64,000 nt of DNA from Gemmatimonadales bacterium UBA2989 (GCA_002346625.1 DEAF01000034.1:31880-95879), one strand, 5' to 3'. Shown: positions 45,555-55,177, counted from the stretch's first letter. Numbers and translations are program-made. Notes: a model not told the origin generated them from the sequence alone.

Positions 45555-47915
45555 TCAATCTTTATCCAGTGCATCGCGTATCATATTCTGAGTGAGTGCT
45601 GGATCTGCGGCCCCTCCTGTGTCTTTCATAACTTGTCCTACGAAGAATCTTAGCAGGCCGGTTTTGCCGTTTCGGTATTCCTCTGCTTTGTCGGCATTCT
45701 GTTCTATAATCCTTTTTACTATTGGCCCTAAAGTTGAGGGTTCACTAACCTGAACTAGGCCTCTTTCTCTGATGACTGAGTCGGGGTCTCCGCCGTCGGC
45801 AGCCATAAGGACCATCACTTCTTTTGCAGATCGCTTAGATAAAACACCACTTGAGATAAGTTCGACTATGCGTCCCAGTTCTGGTCCACCGAATAGCATA
45901 TTCTCTTCTAAGTTGCCTTTTCGGGCCCGGGGCACTTCATGTAAGACCAATTTGGCTAGGGTTGTGTGATCACTAGTATGTTTGGATGCGGATAGGAATA
46001 AATCCAGAAGATCTATTTCTTGTGCTAAGGCTAGAGCTTCAGCCTCAGGAAGATGGTATGCTGATATCAATTCGTCATAAACTCTTTTTATCTCAGGGTT
46101 ATCAAGCTTTGTATCACTAGGCAGGGTGGTTGATGTAAGTTTTTTCCTTTTATTTTTTCTGATTGTGTCAGGTAATGTCTTGTGTTTCAGGGTTTCCGTG
46201 GGTCCGCCCAGTGATTTTTGAATCTTTGCCCAACCATCACGTAGGGTCACTGTACGATTAAAGGCTATTTTGTTTGGCCTTGAGTCTATAGGGTCCCTTA
46301 CGAAGTATCCGTTTCGTTCGAACTGGTATACAGTTGCTGGTGATCCTTCATTCACACTGCGTTCAATTCGACTATCTGTGAGCAATGTCAGAGAGTTCTG
46401 GTTAATATTTTTTCTGAAATCTTCATTTTCTTCAGCGTTATCAGGGTCTGGTTCCAAGAATAGCCTGTCATAAAGCCGCACTTCTATGGGTATAGACTCG
46501 GTAGCAGACACCCAATGAATAGTCCCTTTAACTTTTCGTTCGCTTGATTTGCTATTGCTTCGAGTGTCGGGGTCATATGTGCAATGGATCTCTAGTATGT
46601 TCCCGGCATTATCTTTAACCACATCTACGCAACGTATTACATAACCGTAACGGAGTCGCACTTCTTCTCCAGGGCTAAGCCTTTTGAATCCCTTGGGAGG
46701 ATTTTCCTCAAAGTCACTCTCTTCGATAAATAATTCTCGAGTGAAATGAATGGCCCTGGAACCTTCTTTGTCTATGTCTTTGGGGAAATAAGGCGCATCT
46801 ATCTCTTCGATTTCATTTTCAGGATAGTTTGTGATTATAACTTTTAAAGGGTTGAGCACACACATAACTCTTGGTGCTTTGTGGTTGAGCTCATGTCTGA
46901 TTGCGTATTCGAGTTTCCCGATGTCTATTCTGTTTTCAGTTTTTGCGACACCGATCATATCGCAAAATTTACGTATAGCGGAAGGAGGCACCCCTCTCCG
47001 CCGCATTCCGGCGATAGTAGGCATCCTTGGATCGTCCCAGCCATCCACATGTCCTTCCTCTACCAACTGTAGGAGCTTCCTTTTGCTAAGTACTGTGTAC
47101 TGAAGGTTGAGTCTTGCGAACTCGTACTGCTCAGGATGAGGTGTGGGAACATCTACGTTATCGAGGATCCAATTATAGAGCTCTCTGTTGTTATCGAATT
47201 CTAGGGTACACACGGAGTGTGTAATCCCTTCAATCGAATCTGAAAGACAGTGTGTGAAATCATATAGGGGATAGATGCACCAAGAGTCGCCGGTACGGTA
47301 ATGGTCTAAATGTCTAATCCTATAAAGGATGGGGTCACGCATGAGCATGTTTTTCGATGTCATATCAATGCGGGCTCGTAAGACATGTGCTCCATCTGGA
47401 AATTCTCCGGCACGCATGCGTTCAAATAGATTCAGATTTTCGTCTACAGACCTTTCCCTGAAAGGGCTTTCTTTCCCGGGATCGTTTACTGTCCCACGGT
47501 ATTCCCTGATTTCTTCTTCGCTAGAGCTATCAATGTATGCCATATGTTTACGGATCAAATCAGTAGCGTATCCGTAAAGAAGATCAAAGTAATCTGAAGC
47601 AAAGTAGAGGTGATCGCCCCAATCAAATCCCAGCCAAAGTATGTCTTCCTGAATAGAGGATACATACAGTTCGTTTTCTGCCTCAGGGTTTGTATCGTCA
47701 AAGCGAAGATGTGTGATGCCTCCGTGTTCGGCGGCGGATCCGAAATTTAGACATATAGACTTGGCATGTCCGATGTGTAGAAATCCATTGGGCTCAGGAG
47801 GGAAGCGAGTTACTACACTGCCCCCATGTTTCCCTGATCTTACATCTTCTGAAATAATAGCACGCACAAAATCCTGGCTTGGTTTTGTAGCGGTCTGATC
47901 TTTATTCTGAGTCAT
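45555..47915 (-). CDS. glnS: Glutamine--tRNA ligase with C-terminal YqeY/GatB-like domain
   Basis: Class I synthetase charging tRNA-Gln directly. The HIGH motif is H47-I-G-H50 in FPPEPNGFLHIGHAKS and the KMSKS equivalent is VLSKRKLL. The beta-barrel anticodon domain follows to about residue 570. The last 160 residues or so (from YDELISAYHLPEAEALALAQ) match the YqeY/GatB tail domain that binds the outer corner of tRNA, an arrangement known from Deinococcus GlnRS. Total 786 residues. Direct GlnRS suggests the indirect GatCAB route is not needed for Gln here, though GatCAB may serve Asn. Confidence 0.94.
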   Translation of the reverse strand: MTQNKDQTATKPSQDFVRAIISEDVRSGKHGGSVVTRFPPEPNGFLHIGHAKSICLNFGSAAEHGGITHLRFDDTNPEAENELYVSSIQEDILWLGFDWGDHLYFASDYFDLLYGYATDLIRKHMAYIDSSSEEEIREYRGTVNDPGKESPFRERSVDENLNLFERMRAGEFPDGAHVLRARIDMTSKNMLMRDPILYRIRHLDHYRTGDSWCIYPLYDFTHCLSDSIEGITHSVCTLEFDNNRELYNWILDNVDVPTPHPEQYEFARLNLQYTVLSKRKLLQLVEEGHVDGWDDPRMPTIAGMRRRGVPPSAIRKFCDMIGVAKTENRIDIGKLEYAIRHELNHKAPRVMCVLNPLKVIITNYPENEIEEIDAPYFPKDIDKEGSRAIHFTRELFIEESDFEENPPKGFKRLSPGEEVRLRYGYVIRCVDVVKDNAGNILEIHCTYDPDTRSNSKSSERKVKGTIHWVSATESIPIEVRLYDRLFLEPDPDNAEENEDFRKNINQNSLTLLTDSRIERSVNEGSPATVYQFERNGYFVRDPIDSRPNKIAFNRTVTLRDGWAKIQKSLGGPTETLKHKTLPDTIRKNKRKKLTSTTLPSDTKLDNPEIKRVYDELISAYHLPEAEALALAQEIDLLDLFLSASKHTSDHTTLAKLVLHEVPRARKGNLEENMLFGGPELGRIVELISSGVLSKRSAKEVMVLMAADGGDPDSVIRERGLVQVSEPSTLGPIVKRIIEQNADKAEEYRNGKTGLLRFFVGQVMKDTGGAADPALTQNMIRDALDKD

Positions 47916-47974
47916 GGTAAATCGACAGAGACTATTTGGACGTCCGTGTTAATAGATAAGAGTCGTATGTTCTT

Positions 47975-47993
47975 CTAAAGTTAAGAACTTTAG
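47975..47993. promoter_or_regulatory. Operator-like palindrome between glnS and ftcD
   Basis: CTAAAGTT-AAG-AACTTTAG, two perfect eight-base arms around three bases, in the 250-base divergent gap between glnS and the formimidoyltransferase gene. It has no T run on either strand, so it fits a dimeric repressor site better than a terminator. The regulator is unknown. Confidence 0.4.
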
Positions 47994-48165
47994 CCGTTTT
48001 AAAGGTTGATGAATTCATAAGATATTGGGTGTACTGTTTTAGTAATAGTAAGTTACTGTATTTTGGTCACTCTCTCATCATCTGATTACATGTTTTATAG
48101 TGTGCAATCTAATTTGAATAATTTTAGATATTATTGGTGTGTTAATACAGGACAATCGATCGTTG

Positions 48166-49407
48166 ATGTCTGAAACTATTATTGAGTGCGTCCCTAATTT
48201 TTCCGAAGGCAGAGATGCAGATGCCTTAAGGGAAATTGTCAGTGCTATCGACGGGGTTTCCAGTGTAAAGATCTTAGATGTTGATAGGGGGAGCGATACT
48301 AATAGGACCGTGGTCACCTTCATAGGTTCCCCTGAAGATGTAGAGGAGGCTGCTTTCAGGGGGGTTGTGAAAGCAGCACATTTAATAGATATGCGTGAAC
48401 ACCAGGGGGAACATCCGAGGGTAGGGGCCATTGATGTTTTACCTTTTGTCCCAATTTCTGGCATTACCATGGATGATTGTGTGGTAATCGCAAATAGGGT
48501 TGGGAAAAGAATAGGTGAAGAGCTGGGGATCCCAGTTTTTCTATACGATCATGCTGCCACCCATCCGGGACGTTGTGATCTATCTGAAATCAGATCTGGA
48601 GAATATGAAGGTATGGGAGATAAGCTTAAGGATCCCTATTGGAATCCAGATTTTGGGCCACGGATCATGAACCCTAAATCGGGGGTTACCTGCGTAGGTG
48701 CTCGGGAATTACTCATTGCGTATAACATAAATTTGAATTCTATGGATATAAGGTGTGCGGAGGACATCGCCTATACTCTCCGAGAGAGGGGTCGCTGGAA
48801 GCGTATTGGCAATATTGCACCCCTCTATTACAAAGGTGAGGTCGTGTATTTCCCAGGAGATGGTACGTATCCATGTGGACCTTGTGATTTTGTGGGTAAA
48901 GATTTTGAGGATCTAGAAATTCACTATAGAGGTGTCCACGGCAGAGACCTTGGGGACAGATATGAAAAGTTAGGGATCAATCCAAAGAATCCGTCAGGGC
49001 CTGTTTTTGACGATGGTTTGTTCAAAAATGTTCGAGCTATCGGTTGGGTCATCGATGAGTACGAAAAAGCTCAAATCAGCATTAATGTAACTGATTTCAA
49101 GGTAAGTCCTCTTCATGAGATCTTTGAAGCCGCTCGAGAAGAAGCTCACAAGAGAGGAGTCTCTGTCACGGGGTCTGAACTGATTGGGCTTGTGCCTTTT
49201 GAAGCTTTATTTCAGGCTGGGACATTCTACCAGGCACGATCAATGGAATCTGAGGACATCTCAACAGTTGACATTCTGGAGTTGGCTGTTGAGTCCATGG
49301 GATTGAGAGACGTCTCCTCTTTTGATCTTAAAAAGAAATTGATATCTATACCCTCTGTCGTGGAAAAAGCATTAAGTGATTCGTCCGGAGATAAGAAGGG
49401 GTCCTGA
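48166..49407 (+). CDS. ftcD: Glutamate formimidoyltransferase with CxxC/HxxxxH insertion
   Basis: Transfers the formimino group of formiminoglutamate, a histidine breakdown product, to tetrahydrofolate. 413 residues from the ATG at 48166; the GTG at 48139 adds an unrelated start. The family core is clear: CVPNFSEGRD, GEHPRVGAIDVLPFVP with the catalytic His region, and AIGWVIDEYEKAQISINVTDF. Between RERGR (210) and VRAIGW (289) an insertion of about 75 residues carries C237, C240, H253 and H258, spaced C-x2-C-x12-H-x4-H, like a zinc finger. No cyclodeaminase domain follows. Other hut genes are not in the window. Confidence 0.9.
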   Translation: MSETIIECVPNFSEGRDADALREIVSAIDGVSSVKILDVDRGSDTNRTVVTFIGSPEDVEEAAFRGVVKAAHLIDMREHQGEHPRVGAIDVLPFVPISGITMDDCVVIANRVGKRIGEELGIPVFLYDHAATHPGRCDLSEIRSGEYEGMGDKLKDPYWNPDFGPRIMNPKSGVTCVGARELLIAYNINLNSMDIRCAEDIAYTLRERGRWKRIGNIAPLYYKGEVVYFPGDGTYPCGPCDFVGKDFEDLEIHYRGVHGRDLGDRYEKLGINPKNPSGPVFDDGLFKNVRAIGWVIDEYEKAQISINVTDFKVSPLHEIFEAAREEAHKRGVSVTGSELIGLVPFEALFQAGTFYQARSMESEDISTVDILELAVESMGLRDVSSFDLKKKLISIPSVVEKALSDSSGDKKGS

Positions 49408-49536
49408 GAAGCAATAAAGGCAATATTGCTAGTTTTTAAAAGGTAATTTAGTTGTGAATTACTGATTCAGGGCATTGTGTTTGATTATTAAATATTATGT
49501 CATCCCTTGCCATAAGACGTAAAAAAAGGGAAATTG

Positions 49537-49693
49537 TGTTTCACCCATTCGGGTACCTGGAACACAGACTCCCGATTCTTCAGATCGAATTCTGACAGTT
49601 CCAATCTCGGACTTGCTGTCCCTGATGACATTAGTCTTGGGGCCACCCGTGTGCTTTCCGATATAAATGCGGAGTAACGGGTTGGGTGAGACA
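49537..49693 (+). ncRNA. Candidate structured RNA upstream of rho
   Basis: The 452-base gap 49408-49859 lacks genes. TGTTTCACCCA at 49537-49547 pairs with TGGGTGAGACA at 49683-49693 (eleven pairs, one G-T) over 157 bases. Inside, GGAA/TTCC (49559-49562, 49656-49659) and CACA/TGTG continue the stem, AGACT/AGTCT may close a further helix, and GACAG/CTGTC (49594-49598, 49616-49620) forms a terminal hairpin. A long, bulged rod of this size resembles 6S RNA in outline, but no conserved 6S sequence is recognised. A rho leader element is the alternative. Confidence 0.42.
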
Positions 49694-49764
49694 GCCTAAA
49701 ATTACCAGGGTTATTTACCCTTTCGGTTTTAAATATCTAGGTAGCCTGCCTCATTTTAGGGGCT
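49694..49764 (+). promoter_or_regulatory. Second leader hairpin before rho
   Basis: CCTAAAAT at 49695-49702 pairs with ATTTTAGG at 49753-49760, extendable by AGC/GCT across a two-base bulge. It encloses ACC-AGGG...CCC...GGT at 49704-49727. It follows the previous structure directly. rho is known to regulate itself through its leader in other bacteria; a similar role here is inference. Confidence 0.4.
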
Positions 49765-49859
49765 ATAGAAAACAGAGACGATTGTTGCCTGTTGATTCCT
49801 ATAGTGAGCAGAATTTTTAATCTCAGTTTCAGCATTTCATCATAAGGACAATCATAAAA

Positions 49860-51128
49860 GTGGACGGAAAAACATCTATTGATCAGCTAGAAGCTGATAC
49901 TCAGCAGGTTCAGATTGATGAGCCCAGAGAAGGAGGCCATCTTGATGGCCAGGGCGATCAGGGTCAACGTGATCAATATGATAGGCCTGAATTTAAAGAG
50001 CCCCTTGGTATTTTGGATGTTTTAGGTAGCGGGTCAGGATTTATCCGTCGTAGAGAAGCTGGATATACGCCAAGCAAGGAAGATATTTACGTCGGAGCGA
50101 AAGTTATTAATAAGTTTAGCTTGCGCACTGGGGACGAACTTAGTGGCTCGGTGGGGCGTCGTCCTAAAAATGGCAAGAGTCCACCACTCACGCATTTGGT
50201 TCTAGTGAATGGCCGTTCTCCGGAAGAAGCTAAGTTCCGCCCTGATTTCAATCGACTGAGTGCGGTACATCCCGATGAGCAATTGGTTCTGTCTTGTGAT
50301 AGAATGGTCGGTGGGCAGCCCGATTGTACGAATCGAGTTATAGATATGTTCTGCCCATTTGGAAAAGGTCAACGTGCTATGATTGTTGCTCCGGCCAAGG
50401 CTGGCAAGACTATGGTTCTCCAATCAGTTGCCGAAGGGATTGTGACTAATAATCCTGAATGTCGCCTTTTGATTCTCTTGGCTGACGAGCGCCCTGAAGA
50501 AATTACTGATATGGAGATGTGTGGATTTGGGGAAGTTATAGCATCTAGCTTCGACCGTCCGGCGGAACGTCACTGTCAGGTTGCAGAGATGACTTTGGAA
50601 AGGGCGCGTCGCATGGTAGAGAGTGGCTTGGATGTAGTTATAATATTGGATTCTATAACTCGACTTGCCCGGGCCTATAATACAATTGAAAATAGCTCTG
50701 GTCGTACTCTGTCAGGTGGGCTTGATGCCAATTCTCTTGAAAAACCTAAACGTTTCATAGGAAGTGCTAGGAAGATTGATCCTAAGCAGGGTGGGGGATC
50801 TCTAACGATTGTAGCTACTGCTTTAGTAGATACTGGGTCACGCATGGATCAGGTTATTTTTGAAGAATTCAAGGGGACTGGGAATAGTGAATTGGTATTA
50901 GATCGTGATTTGGCTGATAAAAGGCTTTATCCTGCAATAGATTTGAATGGTTCTGCAACACGAAAGGAAGAACTCCTTCTGGATCCTGATACCTTGTCTG
51001 TTTCTCGGGCAATGCGCAGGCAATTGGCTGACTCGGCGCCGGCTGAAGCTATGACAGAGCTACTAGGGGTTATGAGGAAGACTCGTACTAACCAAGGTTT
51101 AGTAGCATTGGCGAATCAGAAAATTTAA
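49860..51128 (+). CDS. rho: Transcription termination factor Rho
   Basis: Hexameric RNA helicase that ends transcription. 422 residues from GTG 49860, with AAGGA 12 bases upstream. Residues 1-40 are a polar, acidic, Gln/Gly-rich extension in place of the usual N-terminal helical domain. The cold-shock-like RNA-binding domain starts at [15 protein letters not shown]. Walker A is APAKAGKTM near residue 178, Walker B is [16 protein letters not shown], and the Q and R loops are in the [21 protein letters not shown] region. Its 452-base leader is structured. Confidence 0.96.
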   Translation: MDGKTSIDQLEADTQQVQIDEPREGGHLDGQGDQGQRDQYDRPEFKEPLGILDVLGSGSGFIRRREAGYTPSKEDIYVGAKVINKFSLRTGDELSGSVGRRPKNGKSPPLTHLVLVNGRSPEEAKFRPDFNRLSAVHPDEQLVLSCDRMVGGQPDCTNRVIDMFCPFGKGQRAMIVAPAKAGKTMVLQSVAEGIVTNNPECRLLILLADERPEEITDMEMCGFGEVIASSFDRPAERHCQVAEMTLERARRMVESGLDVVIILDSITRLARAYNTIENSSGRTLSGGLDANSLEKPKRFIGSARKIDPKQGGGSLTIVATALVDTGSRMDQVIFEEFKGTGNSELVLDRDLADKRLYPAIDLNGSATRKEELLLDPDTLSVSRAMRRQLADSAPAEAMTELLGVMRKTRTNQGLVALANQKI

Positions 51129-51141
51129 GCCGCTAATTTTC

Positions 51142-51657
51142 TTAATAATCTATTATCTTCTTTAAGTTATCCAGGCTCTCGTAAAGTTGTTCCCCCTGGG
51201 ATTCCCCCATAGTAATTGCTACGTATCCCATCAGTGGATTGTTTCCAAAATCACCTGATTCATTCCAGGTCACGGTGCTTCCGATTTTTGATGGCTTGAT
51301 ATTAAAATCACCGATAATCTCAGATTTTTTCTCCACAACAACTCGATAACTTAGGGTGTTTTCGGGATGACTCTCTATGATGGTTATGGATCCAGATCCG
51401 TATTGATCGTTGTCCCATGTGCGAAAAGCTCCGGGCCCATAAGATGGGTCGCTAGTTGTGGACTGAATTTCACTCCATTGAGTCCATTCGTCCCATCGAT
51501 CCAGGTCAGCAATCAGAGGGAATATTGCCTGGGGAGGTGCAGGTATTTCTATAGATGCTTCCGTATGCCAGGTTCCAGGCAGCCAGATCCCTATCAATAT
51601 GAAAGTTAGTAGTAGGATTGTGATAAGCCCAAATATCTTGGCAAAGCTTTTGATCAT
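51142..51657 (-). CDS. Membrane-anchored SRPBCC (START-like) protein
   Basis: A 171-residue protein. An N-terminal helix at about residues 8-28 (FGLITILLLTFILIGIWLP) anchors it, and the rest matches the polyketide cyclase/dehydrase-like SRPBCC fold: HTEASIEIPAPPQAIFPLIADLDRW, then WTQWSE, and the TVTWNESGDFGNNPLMGY strand with the long C-terminal helix. Such domains bind small hydrophobic molecules; a catalytic role is not evident. It ends 13 bases from convergent rho and lies 41 bases downstream of the aminotransferase gene, so the two may be co-transcribed. Confidence 0.82.
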   Translation of the reverse strand: MIKSFAKIFGLITILLLTFILIGIWLPGTWHTEASIEIPAPPQAIFPLIADLDRWDEWTQWSEIQSTTSDPSYGPGAFRTWDNDQYGSGSITIIESHPENTLSYRVVVEKKSEIIGDFNIKPSKIGSTVTWNESGDFGNNPLMGYVAITMGESQGEQLYESLDNLKKIIDY

Positions 51658-51698
51658 ATTATGAGGGCCAGGTTCCTTTGATTGATCTATGTCTCATT

Positions 51699-52859
51699 TC
51701 AGACAAAACTTCTAAGTTTTTCTACAGCTTCTTCCAACGTTTCAACTTTTTTGCAGAAGGCGAAACGAACCATTGAATTGCCTAGCTCAGGGTTATGGTA
51801 AAAACTTGATCCTGGAACTACTGCCACGCCCGCATCTCTTGCCAGGATTCGTGAGAAGGTGTCATCATCTTTTTCGCTCAAGTTCGAAAAATCTGCCAGT
51901 ATGTAGTATGCTCCCTGTGGTTTACTGCATTTAAATCCTGTTTCAATAAGGCCGTTATATAGCGCTTCACGTCTAATGCGGTAGTCTTTGATCATCGATT
52001 CGTAGTAATCACTCCCCAGCTCCCTAAGTCCTATTGCACATGCTTCTTGAAGAGGAGCAGGGGCGCCTACAGTTAAGAAGTCGTGAACCTTCCTTATAGC
52101 GTTGGTTAAGGAGGGGGGTGCTATAATAGTCCCAATCCGCCAGCCTGTGATGCTGAATGTTTTTGAAAAACCACTAATTGTTATTGTTCGGTCCCGCATT
52201 CCATCGATAGTAGCTATAGGTATATGCTCACCTTCATAGTATATGTGTTCGTAAATCTCATCAGTTATGGCTAATAGATTGTGACTACGACAAATATCAG
52301 CTATTGATTCAAGTTCTGACCTATCGAATACGCGCCCTGTGGGATTGTTCGGAGTGTTTATTACTATTGCCCGAGTACGATCTGTGATAAGTGATGCCAG
52401 ATGGTCATGGTCAATTCGAAATTCGGGGGCCTCTAATGTGAGAAAGATAGGGATTGCTCCTGATAGTATGACGTCCGGGCCATAGTTCTCATAAAAAGGC
52501 TGAATAACTATTACTTCGTCTCCCGGATTGATTGCTGCAAGCATACTTGAAACCATAGCTTCGGTGGCGCCACAGGTGACTGTGATTTCTTGGTTGCCGT
52601 CCAAAATGATGCCATACCAGTCTTCGTACTTTTTTACCAGGGCTTCCCTGATGCTGTCTGAGCCCCATGTGATCGCATACTGATTGATGTCATCCCGTAT
52701 CGCCTCACATGCTGCATCTTTCAAGATTTGTGGTGCTGGGAAATCTGGAAACCCTTGAGATAGATTGATAGCGTTGTGTTCTTTTGCCACACGGGTCATC
52801 TCACGTATTACCGATTCTGTAAATCCGTGTGTCCGCTTGGCTGTAAGTGATGTATTCAT
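51699..52859 (-). CDS. PLP-dependent aminotransferase, class I/II
   Basis: A 386-residue aminotransferase of the aspartate-aminotransferase fold, close to the group of methionine and kynurenine aminotransferases. The PLP Lys is in TISGFSKTFSITGWRIG. Other marks are INLSQGFPDFPAP near residue 33, the VTCGATEAM cofactor loop, NTPNNPTGRVF and the DEIYEHIYYEG segment with the PLP Asp. The exact amino acid is not readable. It diverges from the proline dehydrogenase gene across a 240-base gap. Confidence 0.9.
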   Translation of the reverse strand: MNTSLTAKRTHGFTESVIREMTRVAKEHNAINLSQGFPDFPAPQILKDAACEAIRDDINQYAITWGSDSIREALVKKYEDWYGIILDGNQEITVTCGATEAMVSSMLAAINPGDEVIVIQPFYENYGPDVILSGAIPIFLTLEAPEFRIDHDHLASLITDRTRAIVINTPNNPTGRVFDRSELESIADICRSHNLLAITDEIYEHIYYEGEHIPIATIDGMRDRTITISGFSKTFSITGWRIGTIIAPPSLTNAIRKVHDFLTVGAPAPLQEACAIGLRELGSDYYESMIKDYRIRREALYNGLIETGFKCSKPQGAYYILADFSNLSEKDDDTFSRILARDAGVAVVPGSSFYHNPELGNSMVRFAFCKKVETLEEAVEKLRSFV

Positions 52860-52884
52860 TGGTTTTTTGATATCTAGTTCGGTG

Positions 52885-52913
52885 TTGACTCTTATTTAGG
52901 GCGTATGTATTTG
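52885..52913 (+). promoter_or_regulatory. Possible promoter for proline dehydrogenase gene
   Basis: TTGACT at 52885-52890 and TATTTG at 52908-52913 are spaced 17 bases in the divergent 240-base gap. The -10 is imperfect and the start codon lies 187 bases further on, so support is weak. Confidence 0.3.
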
Positions 52914-53099
52914 AACACTCTTGGAGAACAGATGGAAGTGTAGAAATTTGAATACATCTAAATTAGACTGGTTTGGATGAGGACTTGCATGCCTTATTAT
53001 TGAAACGACTAATTGTTGGTCCAGTGAAAATATTTACGTAATAGATAATCGTTATGGGATTATGATCTATTTCAGATTTCTAACGGAACAATCCTAATC

Positions 53100-54023
53100 A
53101 TGCTGCGCCTCTTATTGCTCTGGGTGTCCGGTAACGCTTTTCTGTCCCGGAATCTTCCACGTTTCCGTTTTGTGCGAAGTGCTGTCAGGCGTTTCTTGCC
53201 TGGAGAGACCACTGAGGCGGCTCTTTCGGAGGCTGTCCGACTCAAGGGATCACGAATAGGGTCCATACTTGCATTGCTAGGTGAAGATGTAGTGGATCCA
53301 CAAGAAGCCTTGAAGATTGTGGATCATTACTGTGAATTGCTTAAAGAGATTGATCGCCAGAACCTCAACTTGGAAATCTCGGTAAAGCTGACCCAACTCG
53401 GTGCAGATTTAGGAAAAGATTTTGTCTCCACGAATCTTGAATCCATACTTTTATTGGCAGAAAAATTGGATCTTTTCGTCTGGATTGACATGGAGGACAG
53501 CAGCTATGTCGATGTCACTCTGGATATATATAAATCAGCGCGACTTCAACATAAGAATACGGGTCTTTGTGTTCAGGCTTATTTATATAGGGCGGCCGAT
53601 GATCTGGAAGGTCTCTTGCCTTTTAATCCCGCCATTCGCTTAGTAAAAGGTGCTTATGCCGAACCTAAGGAATTAGCGTTTCCGCGTAAGAGTGATGTAG
53701 ATAGAAATTATGTAAAACTTTCACTGCGTCTCCTTGATGTAGTCGCTGAAGGTAATGCCAGGGCTGCATTTGCTACACACGATGAAGCTATACTCGTGAA
53801 AATCAGGCAAGAAGCAAAAGCTAGGGGTATTTCTCCTAATGAGGTGGAGTTCCAAATGCTATATGGGATCAATAGAGCAGAACAGGAGCGACTTGCTGCT
53901 GAAGGTCACAATATGCAGGTTGTGATCAGTTATGGACCAGCTTGGTTCTCTTGGTATATGAGGCGCCTGGCTGAGAGGCCCGCTAACCTTTGGTTTGTAA
54001 TCCGTAAGATGATATGGGATTAA
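53100..54023 (+). CDS. Proline dehydrogenase, monofunctional
   Basis: FAD enzyme oxidising proline to pyrroline-5-carboxylate, passing electrons to quinone. 307 residues, the size of single-domain enzymes. Visible parts are ISVKLTQLG, VWIDMEDSSYVDVTL, the VQAYLYRAADDL and RLVKGAYAEP strands of the barrel, ATHDEAI, FQMLYGI and the substrate-binding RRLAERPAN near the C-terminus. No P5C dehydrogenase gene is in the window. It abuts the convergent threonine dehydratase gene with no spacer. Confidence 0.93.
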   Translation: MLRLLLLWVSGNAFLSRNLPRFRFVRSAVRRFLPGETTEAALSEAVRLKGSRIGSILALLGEDVVDPQEALKIVDHYCELLKEIDRQNLNLEISVKLTQLGADLGKDFVSTNLESILLLAEKLDLFVWIDMEDSSYVDVTLDIYKSARLQHKNTGLCVQAYLYRAADDLEGLLPFNPAIRLVKGAYAEPKELAFPRKSDVDRNYVKLSLRLLDVVAEGNARAAFATHDEAILVKIRQEAKARGISPNEVEFQMLYGINRAEQERLAAEGHNMQVVISYGPAWFSWYMRRLAERPANLWFVIRKMIWD

Positions 54024-55028
54024 CTAAGTAGATTGTGTGGTGGCAAAAAGATCTGGGAGCATTTCTAGGTCTACATTGCCCCCGCTGATTATGGCTACCA
54101 CAGGTCCTTTCTTAATATCTATCTTTTTTTTGAGGAGGGCGGCTATTGTTGCTACGCCTGCAGGTTCTGCAAGAGTTTTGGTGTGATCTAGAACAAATCT
54201 CATCGCTTGTCGGATCTCATCATCACTTACAAGCACAACGTCCTCTACGTGGTTCTGGACAATTTTAAAATTAAGCTCTCCGGCCATCGGAGCACCTAGG
54301 CCGTCGGCCACTGTGTCGATGGCATTTAGATGTATGGCCCTCCCTTTATCCAGGCTCTGTCGCATAGCTGATGCCCCGTAGGGTTCTACTCCAAAAACTC
54401 GTGCAGAAGGGGCCAGGTTTGCGATAGCCAGTGCGATCCCTGAGATAAGTCCACCACCACCGATGGGCACTATAACGTTCTCTACATTGGGTATTTCCTC
54501 GATTATTTCAATGCCAATAGTGCCTTGTCCGGCTATGGTTATGGGGTCATCGAAAGGATGAATAAAATTAAGTTTGTTTTTTTTTGCCAATTCCAGTGAC
54601 AAATCAAAAGCATCAAAGACTGTGTCCTTTAGGATTACCTCAGCCCCGTATTTTTTGCTGGCTCTTATTTTTGACTCCGAAGCATGGGCAGGCATAACGA
54701 CGGTGGCGCAAGTTCCTGCTCTATTTGCTGCCCAGGCTACCGCTTGAGCATGATTTCCTGCTGATGTTGTGATAACACCACGTTTTCGAGTGTTGTCATC
54801 GAGGCTCACGATGGAATTTAATGCACCCCTTACCTTGAATGATCCTGTCTTTTGTAAGTTCTCAAATTTCAAAATTACAGGTTGGCCAACTATGTCAGAG
54901 ATGGTGTGGCTAAACAATAAAGGGGTGCGATGAATCGCATCGGCTATATTGGCCATGCCAGTGTTCAGGTGATCTAATTTCGGGATCGAGTTCATTGTAA
55001 TATTTAGAAAAATTAGGGCATCTCGCAT
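54024..55028 (-). CDS. Threonine dehydratase (PLP fold II), no ACT domain
   Basis: Deaminates threonine, and perhaps serine, to 2-oxoacids. The PLP Lys is in NLQKTGSFKVRGAL, the phosphate loop is GGGGLISG and the C-terminal SGGNVD holds the ring-nitrogen contact. Length is 334 residues from 55028; starts at 54995 (MNSIPK) or later are possible because none has a clear ribosome site. No regulatory ACT domain follows, so it resembles the catabolic type rather than IlvA with feedback control. Serine racemase activity is an alternative. The gene meets the proline dehydrogenase stop exactly. Confidence 0.88.
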   Translation of the reverse strand: MRDALIFLNITMNSIPKLDHLNTGMANIADAIHRTPLLFSHTISDIVGQPVILKFENLQKTGSFKVRGALNSIVSLDDNTRKRGVITTSAGNHAQAVAWAANRAGTCATVVMPAHASESKIRASKKYGAEVILKDTVFDAFDLSLELAKKNKLNFIHPFDDPITIAGQGTIGIEIIEEIPNVENVIVPIGGGGLISGIALAIANLAPSARVFGVEPYGASAMRQSLDKGRAIHLNAIDTVADGLGAPMAGELNFKIVQNHVEDVVLVSDDEIRQAMRFVLDHTKTLAEPAGVATIAALLKKKIDIKKGPVVAIISGGNVDLEMLPDLFATTQST

Positions 55029-55177
55029 ATTAAGTTGCCCGCTAATTGTTACTTATGTACCTTTTTTATAGAAATTAACAAGATTTTTTGCTTATTCGTG
55101 AGGTGGGATCATTTTTTTGGGAAAACCTTACGACAATACTTGTGTGGCTAAGTATGATCTTAGACTTCCATGACAAC

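Noticed and set aside
48166..49407. Bifunctional formimidoyltransferase-cyclodeaminase
   Set aside because: The C-terminal part after the transferase domain is only some 50 residues and lacks cyclodeaminase sequence.
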